DNA of 64,000 nt, from assembly GCF_017639205.1 (NCBI RefSeq), contig NZ_CP071139.1, positions 7,315,501 to 7,379,500 of the forward strand. Direction: 5' to 3'. The DNA comes from Streptomyces nojiriensis. GTDB taxonomy: Bacteria; Actinomycetota; Actinomycetes; Streptomycetales; Streptomycetaceae. Every line of letters begins with the position of its first letter. The first letter of the stretch is position 1. This document shows, piece after piece, positions 8,959 to 16,524 of the stretch. A model generated the notes under the pieces. The model made no database searches. It worked only from the letters and a program-made list of their open reading frames with translations, and was not told the DNA's origin. Position numbers and translations under genes: made by a program.

Positions 8959-9175
8959 GGTGATCAGCCCACCCCTTCTGTTCTCGCCTCTGTTCTCGCC
9001 GGTTCCCGACAAGCTCATTGTCCCGGTTCCGCTTCCCGCGACGCCCCCGGCAGGTGGATCCTCGGGAAGCTCCAAAATCCGGGGCCGGAATCCTGTCGGG
9101 TCACGCGCACACGTACCCACCAGTAGCAGGCAAAGCTGGGTGATCCTGACTTCCGTACAAGGGGGGACCCCGCCC

Positions 9176-10117
9176 ATGACCGGTTCACGCGTGGTGGCGC
9201 TAGGGCACTACCAGCCCGCGAAAGTGCTCACCAACGAGGACCTCGCGGCCATGGTCGACACCACCGACGAGTGGATTCGGTCCCGCGTCGGCATCCGCAC
9301 GCGCCACATGGCCGGCCCGGACGAACCGGTGGACGAGCTGGCCTACCAGGCGGCGGGCAAGGCGCTGGCCGGCGCCGGCCTGACCCCGGACGACATCGAC
9401 CTGGTGCTCGTCGCCACGTCGACCGCGATCGACCGTTCGCCCAACATGGCCGCGCGCGTCGCCGCCAAGCTGGGCATGGGCGGCGGACCCGCCGTGATGG
9501 ACATCAACGTCGTCTGCTCGGGCTTCACCCATGCCCTGGCCACCGCCGACCACGCCATCCGGGCCGGCTCCGCCACCCGCGCCCTGGTCATCGGCGCCGA
9601 CAAGATGACCGAGATCACCGACTGGACCGACCGCACCACCTGCGTGCTCACCGGCGACGGAGCGGGCGCGGCCGTCGTCGAGGCCTGCGAGGAGCCGGGC
9701 ATCGGCCCGGTCCTGTGGGGTTCGGTCCCGGAGATGGGCAACGCGGTCCGGATCGAGGGCTCGCCGCCGGTCTTCGCCCAGGAGGGCCAGTCGGTCTACC
9801 GCTGGACCACCAGCCAGCTCCCGCCGCTCGCCCGCAAGGTGTGCGAGAAGGCCGGGGTCACCCCGGAGGAACTGGCCGCGGTCGTCCTGCACCAGGCGAA
9901 CCTGCGGATCATCGAGCCCCTCGCGGCGAAGATCGGCGCCGTCAACGCCGTCGTCGCCCGCGATGTCGTCGAGTCCGGCAACACCTCGGCCGCCAGCATC
10001 CCGATGGCCCTGTCGAAGCTGGTCCAGCGCGGCGAGATCCCCTCCGGCGCCCCGGTCCTCCTCTTCGGCTTCGGCGGCAACCTCTCCTACGCGGGCCAGG
10101 TCATCAGCTGCCCGTAG
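9176..10117 (+). CDS. fabH: Beta-ketoacyl-ACP synthase III (FabH-type)
   Basis: Condenses an acyl-CoA starter with malonyl-ACP to begin fatty-acid-like chains. 313 aa with the full KAS III triad: Cys114 (INVVCSGF), His239 (LHQANLRI) and Asn269 (ESGNTSAAS), plus the C-terminal FGFGGNLSYA glycine loop. Start ATG 9176 follows a strong AAGGGGGG site. The gene stands alone, not next to fabD, acpP or fabF, so it is probably a second KAS III, for example one with different starter choice or serving a specialised pathway. That is inference. The 3' end overlaps the convergent ltrA-like gene by 14 bp. Confidence 0.92.
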   Translation: MTGSRVVALGHYQPAKVLTNEDLAAMVDTTDEWIRSRVGIRTRHMAGPDEPVDELAYQAAGKALAGAGLTPDDIDLVLVATSTAIDRSPNMAARVAAKLGMGGGPAVMDINVVCSGFTHALATADHAIRAGSATRALVIGADKMTEITDWTDRTTCVLTGDGAGAAVVEACEEPGIGPVLWGSVPEMGNAVRIEGSPPVFAQEGQSVYRWTTSQLPPLARKVCEKAGVTPEELAAVVLHQANLRIIEPLAAKIGAVNAVVARDVVESGNTSAASIPMALSKLVQRGEIPSGAPVLLFGFGGNLSYAGQVISCP

Positions 10118-11270
10118 GCGTCGCGGTGCAGCCCGGGGTCCAGCGGACCTCGGCTCCCAGCGTCCCCAGCAGCACGACGACGAGCGCCACCAGCTGCCAG
10201 AGCCCGGAGGCGACGGTGCCGACCGGGACCGTCGCCAGGACGAGCACCAGCGCCGCCGCCCGGAACCGTGCCGGGCCGATCCCGAGCACGGTCCGGAAGG
10301 CCAGGTCGCCGGCGAGGTAGACGGCGACCCCGCCCGCGAGGGCGAGTGCCGGGCCGGTGTGCAGGTGCTCGCCCAGGTGCCCGATGGTCTTCTTGACACC
10401 GGCCGCGAAGGCGGCGATCCCGAGCAGCATGGGCAGGAAGGCGTAGTAGTAGGCGAGCATCGCCAGCTTGAAACGGTTCTCGGGCGGCGTCTCGGCGAAG
10501 ACCTCCTCGGCCCGGCCCTCGTCGCGCACGAAGTACATCCACCACAGCGCCGACGCGACGGCGAGCGCGAGGAAGGCGCCCCCGGCGATCCCCGCGGACA
10601 GCGGCAGCGAGCCGGTCCCGATGCCGATCGCGATGACGGACTCGCCGAAGACGATGATCAGCAGCAGCCCGTGCCGCTCCACGAGGTGCCCGGAGCTCAT
10701 GCCGCCGAGCTGGTCGCTGACGGTCGTCACCGCGGTCACGGCCTCGGCGGGCTCCGCCCCGCTCGCCGCCACCCGCTGCACCAGCTGCGGCACGGCGAAC
10801 TGGATCAGCAGGGCGAGCATCCACAGCCCCCAGGCGGGCGGCCCGTCGAAGAACCCGGCGGCCAGCACCGACAGCGCGCACAGCATGTTGGGGAGCGCGA
10901 ACCAGAGCACGCCGAACCCGTGCGCCTGCGTGTAGAGGGCGCTGTGCACGAGGACCACGAACACGTACCCCAGGCCGAAGGCGATCCCGCCGGCGCCGAA
11001 CGCGGTCGGCACGGCCAGCGCGCACACCATGAACGCCCCCATGGCCAGCATCAGCAGCACCCGCCGGACCGTCCGGTCCGGCGGCACCTGGTTGGTCAGG
11101 TGCGCGTAGCCCCCGTACATCCAGAACAGGACGGTGAAGATCAGCACCACCTGCCCGGCGCCCCGCAGGCTCAGGTCGTCCGCCAGAAGCACCGTCAACT
11201 GCGTGATGGTGAAGACGAAGACGAGGTCGAAGAACAGCTCCAGCGTGCTGACGCGGTGCTCGGATTCCAT
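10104..11270 (-). CDS. Low temperature requirement A (LtrA) family membrane protein
   Basis: 388-aa integral membrane protein with about ten to twelve hydrophobic segments. It starts with the LtrA signature STLELFFDLVFVFTITQ near residue 8 and has a conserved GES motif (VFGESVIAIG) near residue 190. LtrA was named from a Listeria mutant defective in growth at low temperature; its biochemical role is not established. The start is ATG 11270 with a GGGGGAG site. A longer frame (to 11387) exists, but its added residues are not membrane-like. The 3' end overlaps fabH. Confidence 0.88.
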   Translation of the reverse strand: MESEHRVSTLELFFDLVFVFTITQLTVLLADDLSLRGAGQVVLIFTVLFWMYGGYAHLTNQVPPDRTVRRVLLMLAMGAFMVCALAVPTAFGAGGIAFGLGYVFVVLVHSALYTQAHGFGVLWFALPNMLCALSVLAAGFFDGPPAWGLWMLALLIQFAVPQLVQRVAASGAEPAEAVTAVTTVSDQLGGMSSGHLVERHGLLLIIVFGESVIAIGIGTGSLPLSAGIAGGAFLALAVASALWWMYFVRDEGRAEEVFAETPPENRFKLAMLAYYYAFLPMLLGIAAFAAGVKKTIGHLGEHLHTGPALALAGGVAVYLAGDLAFRTVLGIGPARFRAAALVLVLATVPVGTVASGLWQLVALVVVLLGTLGAEVRWTPGCTATPTGS

Positions 11271-11560
11271 GCGCGGCTCCCCCCGGACGTGTGCGCAGCC
11301 ATCCGACCGCCCGACTCCCCACGGTGTCCAGCCGGTATCAGCATCCGGAAGCGGAAGCGCGGCATCCCAACTCCCCGCCGCAGGCACCGGGCCGCCGCCC
11401 CCATGGTGGCGAGACAGCCCGTCTCGCTATGGCCTCCGGTGCATGCGTGCAGGTCAGCCCGGCGTGGCGGAGGATCACCGCCCGGATAAGTGGTCGGAAC
11501 CCCGCCGATCCTTTGCTATTGTTGTCCATGTCGCCGCGGGAAACCGGGGCCGACCACCTG

Positions 11561-11645
11561 GTCCGGGTGGCGGAATGGCAGACGCGCTAGCTTGAGGTGC
11601 TAGTGCCCTTTATCGGGCGTGGGGGTTCAAGTCCCCCCTCGGACA
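11561..11645 (+). tRNA. tRNA-Leu (GAG)
   Basis: An 85-nt class II tRNA. The acceptor arms GTCCGGG (11561-11567) and CTCGGAC (11638-11644) pair with one G:U. The anticodon stem CTAGC/GCTAG encloses the loop TTGAGGT, giving anticodon GAG. There is a variable arm (TGCCC..GGGCG) and a T-arm GGGGG-TTCAAGT-CCCCC. The discriminator base is A. CCA is not encoded (CAA follows), as is common in Streptomyces. A TATTGT -10-like element sits at 11517-11522, but its -35 is poor. Confidence 0.95.
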
Positions 11646-11650
11646 CAAGA

Positions 11651-11690
11651 AGCAGGAGCCCCACACGTCGTGTGGGGCTCCTGCTGTTTT
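11651..11690 (+). terminator. Intrinsic terminator after tRNA-Leu
   Basis: A perfect inverted repeat with 16-bp arms (11651-11666 and 11670-11685), a 3-nt loop (GTC) and a following GTTTT tract. It begins 5 bp after the tRNA and ends 16 bp before the stop of the convergent IclR-like gene, so it may also terminate that transcript. Confidence 0.92.
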
Positions 11691-11705
11691 CCCGGTCCGG
11701 GACGC

Positions 11706-13559
11706 TCACGGACCCAGGACCACCAGGCCCGTCGGGGTGGTCAGGCTGCCCGGGACGACCGACGTGAAGGTGTGGGGCAGCGACAGGCGGGGCTGGCCGG
11801 TGTCCGGGGCGGCGTCGAAGAGGTAGGCCGCGGCCGCCGCGGTGTCGCTGACCAGGTGCGGGCCGCCCGCCGCAGCTGCGCCTCCGGCGAGCGGGGTACG
11901 GAAGAGCCGCCGCAGGTGCCGCAGGGTCTCGGGGGTGAGCGGGGTGACCGGGGACCGCACCGGCCGGCGCCGGTCGGCCGGAGCCTGTTCCGCGTCCGCG
12001 TCCGCCGCCGGGGCGTCCGGGGGGATCGCGCCGGTCAGGAGCAGGGCCAGGAGCACCGGGACGGCCTTGCGGCGCAGGGTCTCGGTGGCCGCTCCCAGCC
12101 GGTGGGCGTGGCGCGCGGGCAGCGAGAGCGCAAGGCTCCCGGCGGCACCCCCGGTGGCGATCGGGACCGCCGAGCAGACGACCCCGGGGGAGTACTCGCG
12201 CAGGTCGAACACGGGCGCTCCCGGAGCCACCGCGTCCAGCGCGCTGAGCAGGACCCTGCTGTCGGTGATCGTCCGCGGGGTGAGCCGCGCGGGCCGGTGC
12301 CGGGCCACGTGGTCGGCGCGGCCGTCGTGGTCGAGCTGGGCCAGCAGGCATTTGCCCACCGCGCTGGCATGCGCGGCGGCTCGGAAGTCGACCCACTCCC
12401 GCACCGGCGGGGTCGCGGGCCCGTCCGCCATCTGCGTGATCCGGACCTCGCCCTCGGCGTACCGGCTGAGGTACACCGCCGCGCCCGCGCTGTCCCGAGC
12501 CAGGGCCAAGGTGCGCTGGAGCTGCCCGGCCAGGCCCTGACCGCCCGGGGCGGCGAGCCGGTCCAGTGCGGGGCCGCGCCCGTACACCCCGCGGGCCGGG
12601 CGCACCGCGTACTCCTCCTCGCACAGCATCGCCAGCAGGGGCCGCAGTTCCCCTTCGGCGAGGCCGGACTCCCGCGCGAGCCGGTCGGCCCGGACCCCCA
12701 ACGGGTGCCGCTCCAGGACGTGTACGACGGCCAGCGCGCGGCGCGCCTCCGTCAGGGCCCGGCCCGTTCCGGCCCGGGCGGCGCTCCCGCGGCTCGCCGC
12801 CGTCAGCGCGGGGTGGCGCAGCGGTCCGGCGGCCGGCCCGGCCGCCGCCACCGGCGCGACGACCGTGACGGGCTGCGGCAGGAGCGCGGCCAGCACCCCG
12901 GACAGCCCCGGCCTCGGCAGCGGCACCGGGCCCAGGTCGGGATCCTCGAGCTGGTCGACGTGGCGCAGCACGGCCGCCTGCGTGCACAGCCGGATCTCGC
13001 GCAGATCCCTTCGGCCGCCCGGCCGGAAGCCGCGCCGGCCCAGCTCGCGCGCCCAGTGCCGGGCGTCGTGGTGCTCGCCGCGCCGGGAGTGGTCGAGGAA
13101 GAGGCAGTACGCGGCCGCTGAGGTCCGCGGGCTGCCGGACCCGGCGGCGAACTGCCACCAGAAGCGGGCTCCTTCGCGCAGCCCGGCCAGGTGCAGCAGA
13201 CAGCCGAAGACGACCGCCCCGGCCAGGTCGGCGTGTCCGTCGGTGAGGAAGGAGTCGAGGTGCGCGCCGGCCCCGGGCGCGCACGTGGTGGCGAGGCAGA
13301 CGGCCTTGAGGTCGCGCCGGGCCCGTTCGGCGTCGAGCGGGCAGTCCCGGGCGGGGTCGCTCCAGCCGTGCACCGACCGGCGCCGGGCGCGGTGTCCGGA
13401 GGCGGGCGGGTGCGGCGTGGCGCGCAGCAGCCGGGCCTCGGCGGCGCCGAGGTCGTAGTACCGGTAGCGGTCACGGACGCCCGCCCGGGCGAGGAACTCG
13501 GCCAGGGAGCGCGGGACCGGGTCGCCGTCCTGCAGCTCCTGCCGTTCGTAGCGCCTCAT
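11706..13559 (-). CDS. IclR-like regulator with a large unknown N-terminal domain
   Basis: 617-aa protein, more than twice the usual IclR length (~250 aa). Residues ~1-260 form an Ala/Arg-rich, mostly helical region of unknown fold, with a conserved-looking segment around FWWQFAAGSGSPRTSAAAYCLFL (given only as a landmark near residue 125). An IclR winged helix follows (~270-330, RADRLARESGLAEGELRPLL), then an IclR-type effector domain (~345-520, with HASAVGKCLLAQL and a VVCSAVPIATGG loop). The last ~100 residues are low-complexity plus a short beta-rich tail. The ATG start overlaps the stop of the sigma-factor gene (ATGA), so the two proteins are translationally coupled. It could be a co-regulator or sigma-factor partner; the function is unknown. 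Confidence 0.75.
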   Translation of the reverse strand: MRRYERQELQDGDPVPRSLAEFLARAGVRDRYRYYDLGAAEARLLRATPHPPASGHRARRRSVHGWSDPARDCPLDAERARRDLKAVCLATTCAPGAGAHLDSFLTDGHADLAGAVVFGCLLHLAGLREGARFWWQFAAGSGSPRTSAAAYCLFLDHSRRGEHHDARHWARELGRRGFRPGGRRDLREIRLCTQAAVLRHVDQLEDPDLGPVPLPRPGLSGVLAALLPQPVTVVAPVAAAGPAAGPLRHPALTAASRGSAARAGTGRALTEARRALAVVHVLERHPLGVRADRLARESGLAEGELRPLLAMLCEEEYAVRPARGVYGRGPALDRLAAPGGQGLAGQLQRTLALARDSAGAAVYLSRYAEGEVRITQMADGPATPPVREWVDFRAAAHASAVGKCLLAQLDHDGRADHVARHRPARLTPRTITDSRVLLSALDAVAPGAPVFDLREYSPGVVCSAVPIATGGAAGSLALSLPARHAHRLGAATETLRRKAVPVLLALLLTGAIPPDAPAADADAEQAPADRRRPVRSPVTPLTPETLRHLRRLFRTPLAGGAAAAGGPHLVSDTAAAAAYLFDAAPDTGQPRLSLPHTFTSVVPGSLTTPTGLVVLGP

Positions 13560-14203
13560 GATTCGGCTGGTTCGGCTGGTTCGGCTGGTTCGGCTGGTTC
13601 GGGCGATGCGGCGGACGTGGCGAGCAGGCGGGCGAGCCGCCGGTGGGCCTGTCCGAGGTAGGAGCGGACCGTGGCCTCGTCGACGCCCATCACGGCGGCG
13701 GCCTCACCGGGGGTGCACTGGAGTCCGTACCGCAGCAGTACCGAGTCGCGTTGCCGCTCGGCGAGCCGGGAGACGGCGGAGTAGAAGCGGATGGTGTCGG
13801 TCAGCACCTCGTACTGATCGGCGTGGGCCTCCTTGAGGGCGGCCTCGAAGGCGCTGATGTCCATCGGCTCCGGCCGCTGCTGCCACGGATGGCGCCGGCG
13901 CTGCCCGTCGACCAGGCAGTGCTTGAGCACGGTCCAGGCGTAGGCGTCGAGGCGGTCCATGTGGAGCATCCGCATCCACTCACCCATGATCGAGTCGAAG
14001 GCGGCGTCCACCGCCTCCTCCGCCGCCGCGTCGGAGCCCAGCTGCAGATACGCGAAGCGCATGTACGCGGGCCGCCGATTGGCGTGGAAGGCCCAGTACG
14101 ACAGGCGCGCCGTCGGATCCCACTGGCTCATGGGAGTCGGCCGCCGGCGCCGGCTCGGTAGTCCCACGGCCCCACCGGACTCCTCCGGTCCGCCATCGTT
14201 CAC
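13556..14203 (-). CDS. RNA polymerase sigma factor, ECF/sigma-70 type
   Basis: 215-aa sigma factor. A region-2-like helix bundle (residues ~45-110) and a region-4 helix-turn-helix (~150-195) are present; the latter contains LAERQRDSVLLRYGLQCTPGEAAAVMGVDEATV, the characteristic sigma-4 pattern. GTG 14203 is used, following a GAGGTGGAG sequence; ATG at codon 25 (MSQW) is an alternative but lacks a ribosome site. The C-terminus ends in four Glu-Pro-Ala units encoded by a 9-bp DNA repeat. No classical anti-sigma gene is adjacent. Instead the stop codon overlaps the start of the IclR-like gene, which suggests that partner. Promoter specificity is unknown. Confidence 0.85.
   Translation of the reverse strand: MNDGGPEESGGAVGLPSRRRRPTPMSQWDPTARLSYWAFHANRRPAYMRFAYLQLGSDAAAEEAVDAAFDSIMGEWMRMLHMDRLDAYAWTVLKHCLVDGQRRRHPWQQRPEPMDISAFEAALKEAHADQYEVLTDTIRFYSAVSRLAERQRDSVLLRYGLQCTPGEAAAVMGVDEATVRSYLGQAHRRLARLLATSAASPEPAEPAEPAEPAES
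13562..13602. repeat. 9-bp tandem repeat at the 3' end of the sigma gene
   Basis: TTCGGCTGG is repeated four times exactly, followed by a partial copy (TTCGG). It lies inside the sigma gene, where it encodes Glu-Pro-Ala repeats, and abuts the overlapping start codon of the next gene. The unit is a multiple of three, so copy-number change would preserve frame. Confidence 0.9.
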
Positions 14204-14437
14204 CGCTCCACCTCATCCCCTGTGCGCTGAACAGGAAAGCAGCGCGGGCGCACTCGGAGGGCGCAGAGAAGAAACCTGGAAGCAATACGTCGTGGATGAT
14301 CGGCCCGTGATCGATCTCGATCGCGCGCGGCTCCAGTCGGCACGTATGCATATGCCCGCTGCCGGTGCCGCCGCAGCTGCCGTCGCCCCGGGCGCCGGTC
14401 GGGTGCGCCGCGGTCCGGCTGTAACATGGGCCCGATC

Positions 14438-14480
14438 GCGAGGGCCGTGACGGAGAGGTCACTGCCCTCGCTTTTGCTTT
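14438..14480 (+). terminator. Hairpin with T-tract in the metG leader (terminator or attenuator)
   Basis: An outer stem GCGAGGGC (14438-14445)/GCCCTCGC (14464-14471) and an inner stem GTGAC (14447-14451)/GTCAC (14458-14462) are separated by a C/T mismatch and closed by a GGAGAG loop. TTTTGCTTT follows. This is a textbook intrinsic terminator, oriented plus, 115 bp upstream of metG and with no plus-strand gene before it. A TAACAT -10-like element (14422-14427) would start a transcript just ahead of it. Confidence 0.7.
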
Positions 14481-14518
14481 ACGTCCACCCATGAACAAAT
14501 GCGGCGCGTGGCCTCGCG

Positions 14519-14540
14519 GCGGTTCGATACGATGAACCGC
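14519..14540 (+). promoter_or_regulatory. Inverted repeat and -10-like element before metG
   Basis: GCGGTTC (14519-14525) and GAACCGC (14534-14540) are perfect 7-bp arms around an 8-bp centre holding TACGAT (14528-14533), a TANNNT-type -10. A matching -35 is not evident. This may be the proximal metG promoter with an operator on it. The rest of the 392-bp gap 14204-14595 shows only the hairpin upstream. Confidence 0.45.
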
Positions 14541-14595
14541 ATTCACAATCCGTTACGTCACGTTGTACCGCACATAGGAAATGGAGCATCCGAGG

Positions 14596-16311
14596 ATGGC
14601 TCGACACCTGATCACCAGCGCGCTTCCGTACATCAACGGGATCAAGCACCTGGGCAACATGGTCGGGTCGATGCTTCCGGCGGATGTGTACTCCCGGTAC
14701 CTCCGCCAGCGCGGCCACGACGTCCTCTACATCTGCGCCACCGACGAGCACGGCACCCCCGCCGAGCTCGCCGCCAAGGAGGCCGGCGTCTCGGTCGCCG
14801 AGTTCTGCGCGCAGGCCCACGACGCCCAGAAGGCGGTCTACGACGGCTTCGAGCTGTCCTTCGACTACTTCGGCCGCAGCTCCTCCGCGCAGAACCGCGA
14901 GATCACCCAGCACTTCGCGCGCAAGCTGCAGGAGAACGGGTTCATCGAGGAGCGCGCGATCCGGCAGGTGTACTCGCCGGTCGACGGCCGCTTCCTGCCG
15001 GACCGCTACGTCGAGGGCACCTGCCCGCACTGCGGCTACGACAAGGCCCGCGGCGACCAGTGCGAGAACTGCACCCGCGTCCTGGACCCCACGGACCTGA
15101 TCGAGCCCCGCTCGGCCATCTCCGGCTCCACCGAGCTGGAGGTCCGCGAGACCAAGCACCTCTTCCTCCTGCAGTCCAAGCTCCAGCACGAGGTCGAGGC
15201 CTGGGTCGCCGAGCACGAGGAGGAGTGGCCGCAGCTGGCGTCCTCCATCGCCCGCAAGTGGCTGACCGAGGGCCTGCACGACCGCGCCATCACCCGTGAC
15301 CTCGACTGGGGCGTCCCGGTCCCGGCCGACACGTGGCCCGAGCTGGCCGCCGAGGGCAAGGTCTTCTACGTCTGGTTCGACGCCCCGATCGAGTACATCG
15401 GGTCGACCAAGGAGTGGTCGGACCTGGACCCGGCGAACCGCGACTACAAGTCGTGGTGGTACGAGGCCGAGGACGTCCGCTACACCCAGTTCATGGCCAA
15501 GGACAACGTCCCGTTCCACACGGTGATGTTCCCCGCCACCGAGCTGGCCACCCGCGAGCCGTGGAAGAAGGTCGACTACGTCAAGGCCTTCAACTGGCTG
15601 ACGTACTACGGCGGCAAGTTCTCCACCTCGCAGAAGCGCGGCGTCTTCACGGACCAGGCGCTGGAGATCCTCCCGGCCGACTTCTGGCGCTACTTCCTCA
15701 TCGCGAACGCGCCCGAGTCCGACGACTCGTCGTTCACGTGGGAGCACTTCCAGGCCACGGTCAACAAGGACCTCGGCGGCACCCTCGGCAACTTCGTCAA
15801 CCGCGTGCTGACCTTCTCCCGCAAGAAATTCGGCGACGAGGCCCCCGCGGGCAGCCCCGCCGGCGAGGCCGAGGCCAAGCTGGGCGAACAGATCGCCGAG
15901 CTGCTGGCCGAGTACGAGAGCCACATGGACTCCCTCCAGTACCGCAAGGCCGCGGCCGCGCTGCGCGCCCTGTGGTCGGCCGGAAACGCCTACCTCGACG
16001 AGAAGGCCCCCTGGACGGAGGTCAAGACCGACCTGGACGGCGCCGCGCTCACCCTGCGCACCGCGATGAACCTCATCCACCTCTACTCGGTGGTCTCCGA
16101 GCCGTTCATCCCGGCCTCGGCACGCACCATCCGCTCCTCGTTCGCGCTCGCCGACGACACCGCCACGTGGATCACGCCGGAGCAGGCCCGGTCCCTGGAC
16201 GCCGTGCCGGCCGGCACCCCGTTCACGGTGCCGCCGGTGCTGTTCGCGCGGGTCACCGAGGAGGACCTGGAGTCCTACCGCGAGCGGTTCGGCGGCAACC
16301 CGGAGGCCTGA
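14596..16311 (+). CDS. metG: Methionyl-tRNA synthetase
   Basis: Charges tRNA(Met) with methionine. 571 aa from ATG 14596 (MARHLITSALPYING); ATG 14581, five codons earlier in frame, is an alternative start. Class I signatures: a HIGH-type HLGN at residues 18-21 and a KMSKS-type KFSTS near residue 340. A knuckle insertion near residues 142-160 carries four cysteines (CPHCGYDK...CENC) able to bind zinc. The C-terminal anticodon-binding helical domain is complete and there is no C-terminal tRNA-binding (EMAP-like) appendix. The KFSTS form and length match the MetRS type common in actinobacteria and archaea. The gene is probably monocistronic: a strong terminator follows 53 bp after the stop. Confidence 0.95.
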   Translation: MARHLITSALPYINGIKHLGNMVGSMLPADVYSRYLRQRGHDVLYICATDEHGTPAELAAKEAGVSVAEFCAQAHDAQKAVYDGFELSFDYFGRSSSAQNREITQHFARKLQENGFIEERAIRQVYSPVDGRFLPDRYVEGTCPHCGYDKARGDQCENCTRVLDPTDLIEPRSAISGSTELEVRETKHLFLLQSKLQHEVEAWVAEHEEEWPQLASSIARKWLTEGLHDRAITRDLDWGVPVPADTWPELAAEGKVFYVWFDAPIEYIGSTKEWSDLDPANRDYKSWWYEAEDVRYTQFMAKDNVPFHTVMFPATELATREPWKKVDYVKAFNWLTYYGGKFSTSQKRGVFTDQALEILPADFWRYFLIANAPESDDSSFTWEHFQATVNKDLGGTLGNFVNRVLTFSRKKFGDEAPAGSPAGEAEAKLGEQIAELLAEYESHMDSLQYRKAAAALRALWSAGNAYLDEKAPWTEVKTDLDGAALTLRTAMNLIHLYSVVSEPFIPASARTIRSSFALADDTATWITPEQARSLDAVPAGTPFTVPPVLFARVTEEDLESYRERFGGNPEA

Positions 16312-16363
16312 GGCCCGAGGGCTCAGGCCTGAGGCCCGCTCAGGGCCCGGTGACATCTGAGTG

Positions 16364-16395
16364 AGGGGCACGACCCGATCGGGTCGTGCCCCTTT
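16364..16395 (+). terminator. Intrinsic terminator after metG
   Basis: A perfect inverted repeat with 13-bp arms (AGGGGCACGACCC at 16364-16376, its complement at 16381-16393), a GATC loop and a short T tail. It lies 53 bp after the metG stop. A GCGGTCGGAG-type short direct repeat (three near copies) follows around 16408-16440. Confidence 0.9.
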
Positions 16396-16524
16396 CGCAT
16401 GCCCGAAGGGCGGTCGGAGGCGGTCGGAGGGCGGTCGGAGGAGGGGAAAGGTAGGGGAAACCCCACCGCGGACCGTCGACCTGGCCGTGCAGACCCGGCG
16501 GGGGCCGCGCGGCTGAATGGGCCC

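Noticed and set aside
14204..14595. T-box or S-box riboswitch before metG
   Set aside because: No T-box sequence, specifier loop or SAM-riboswitch core could be recognised; only a simple hairpin is visible.
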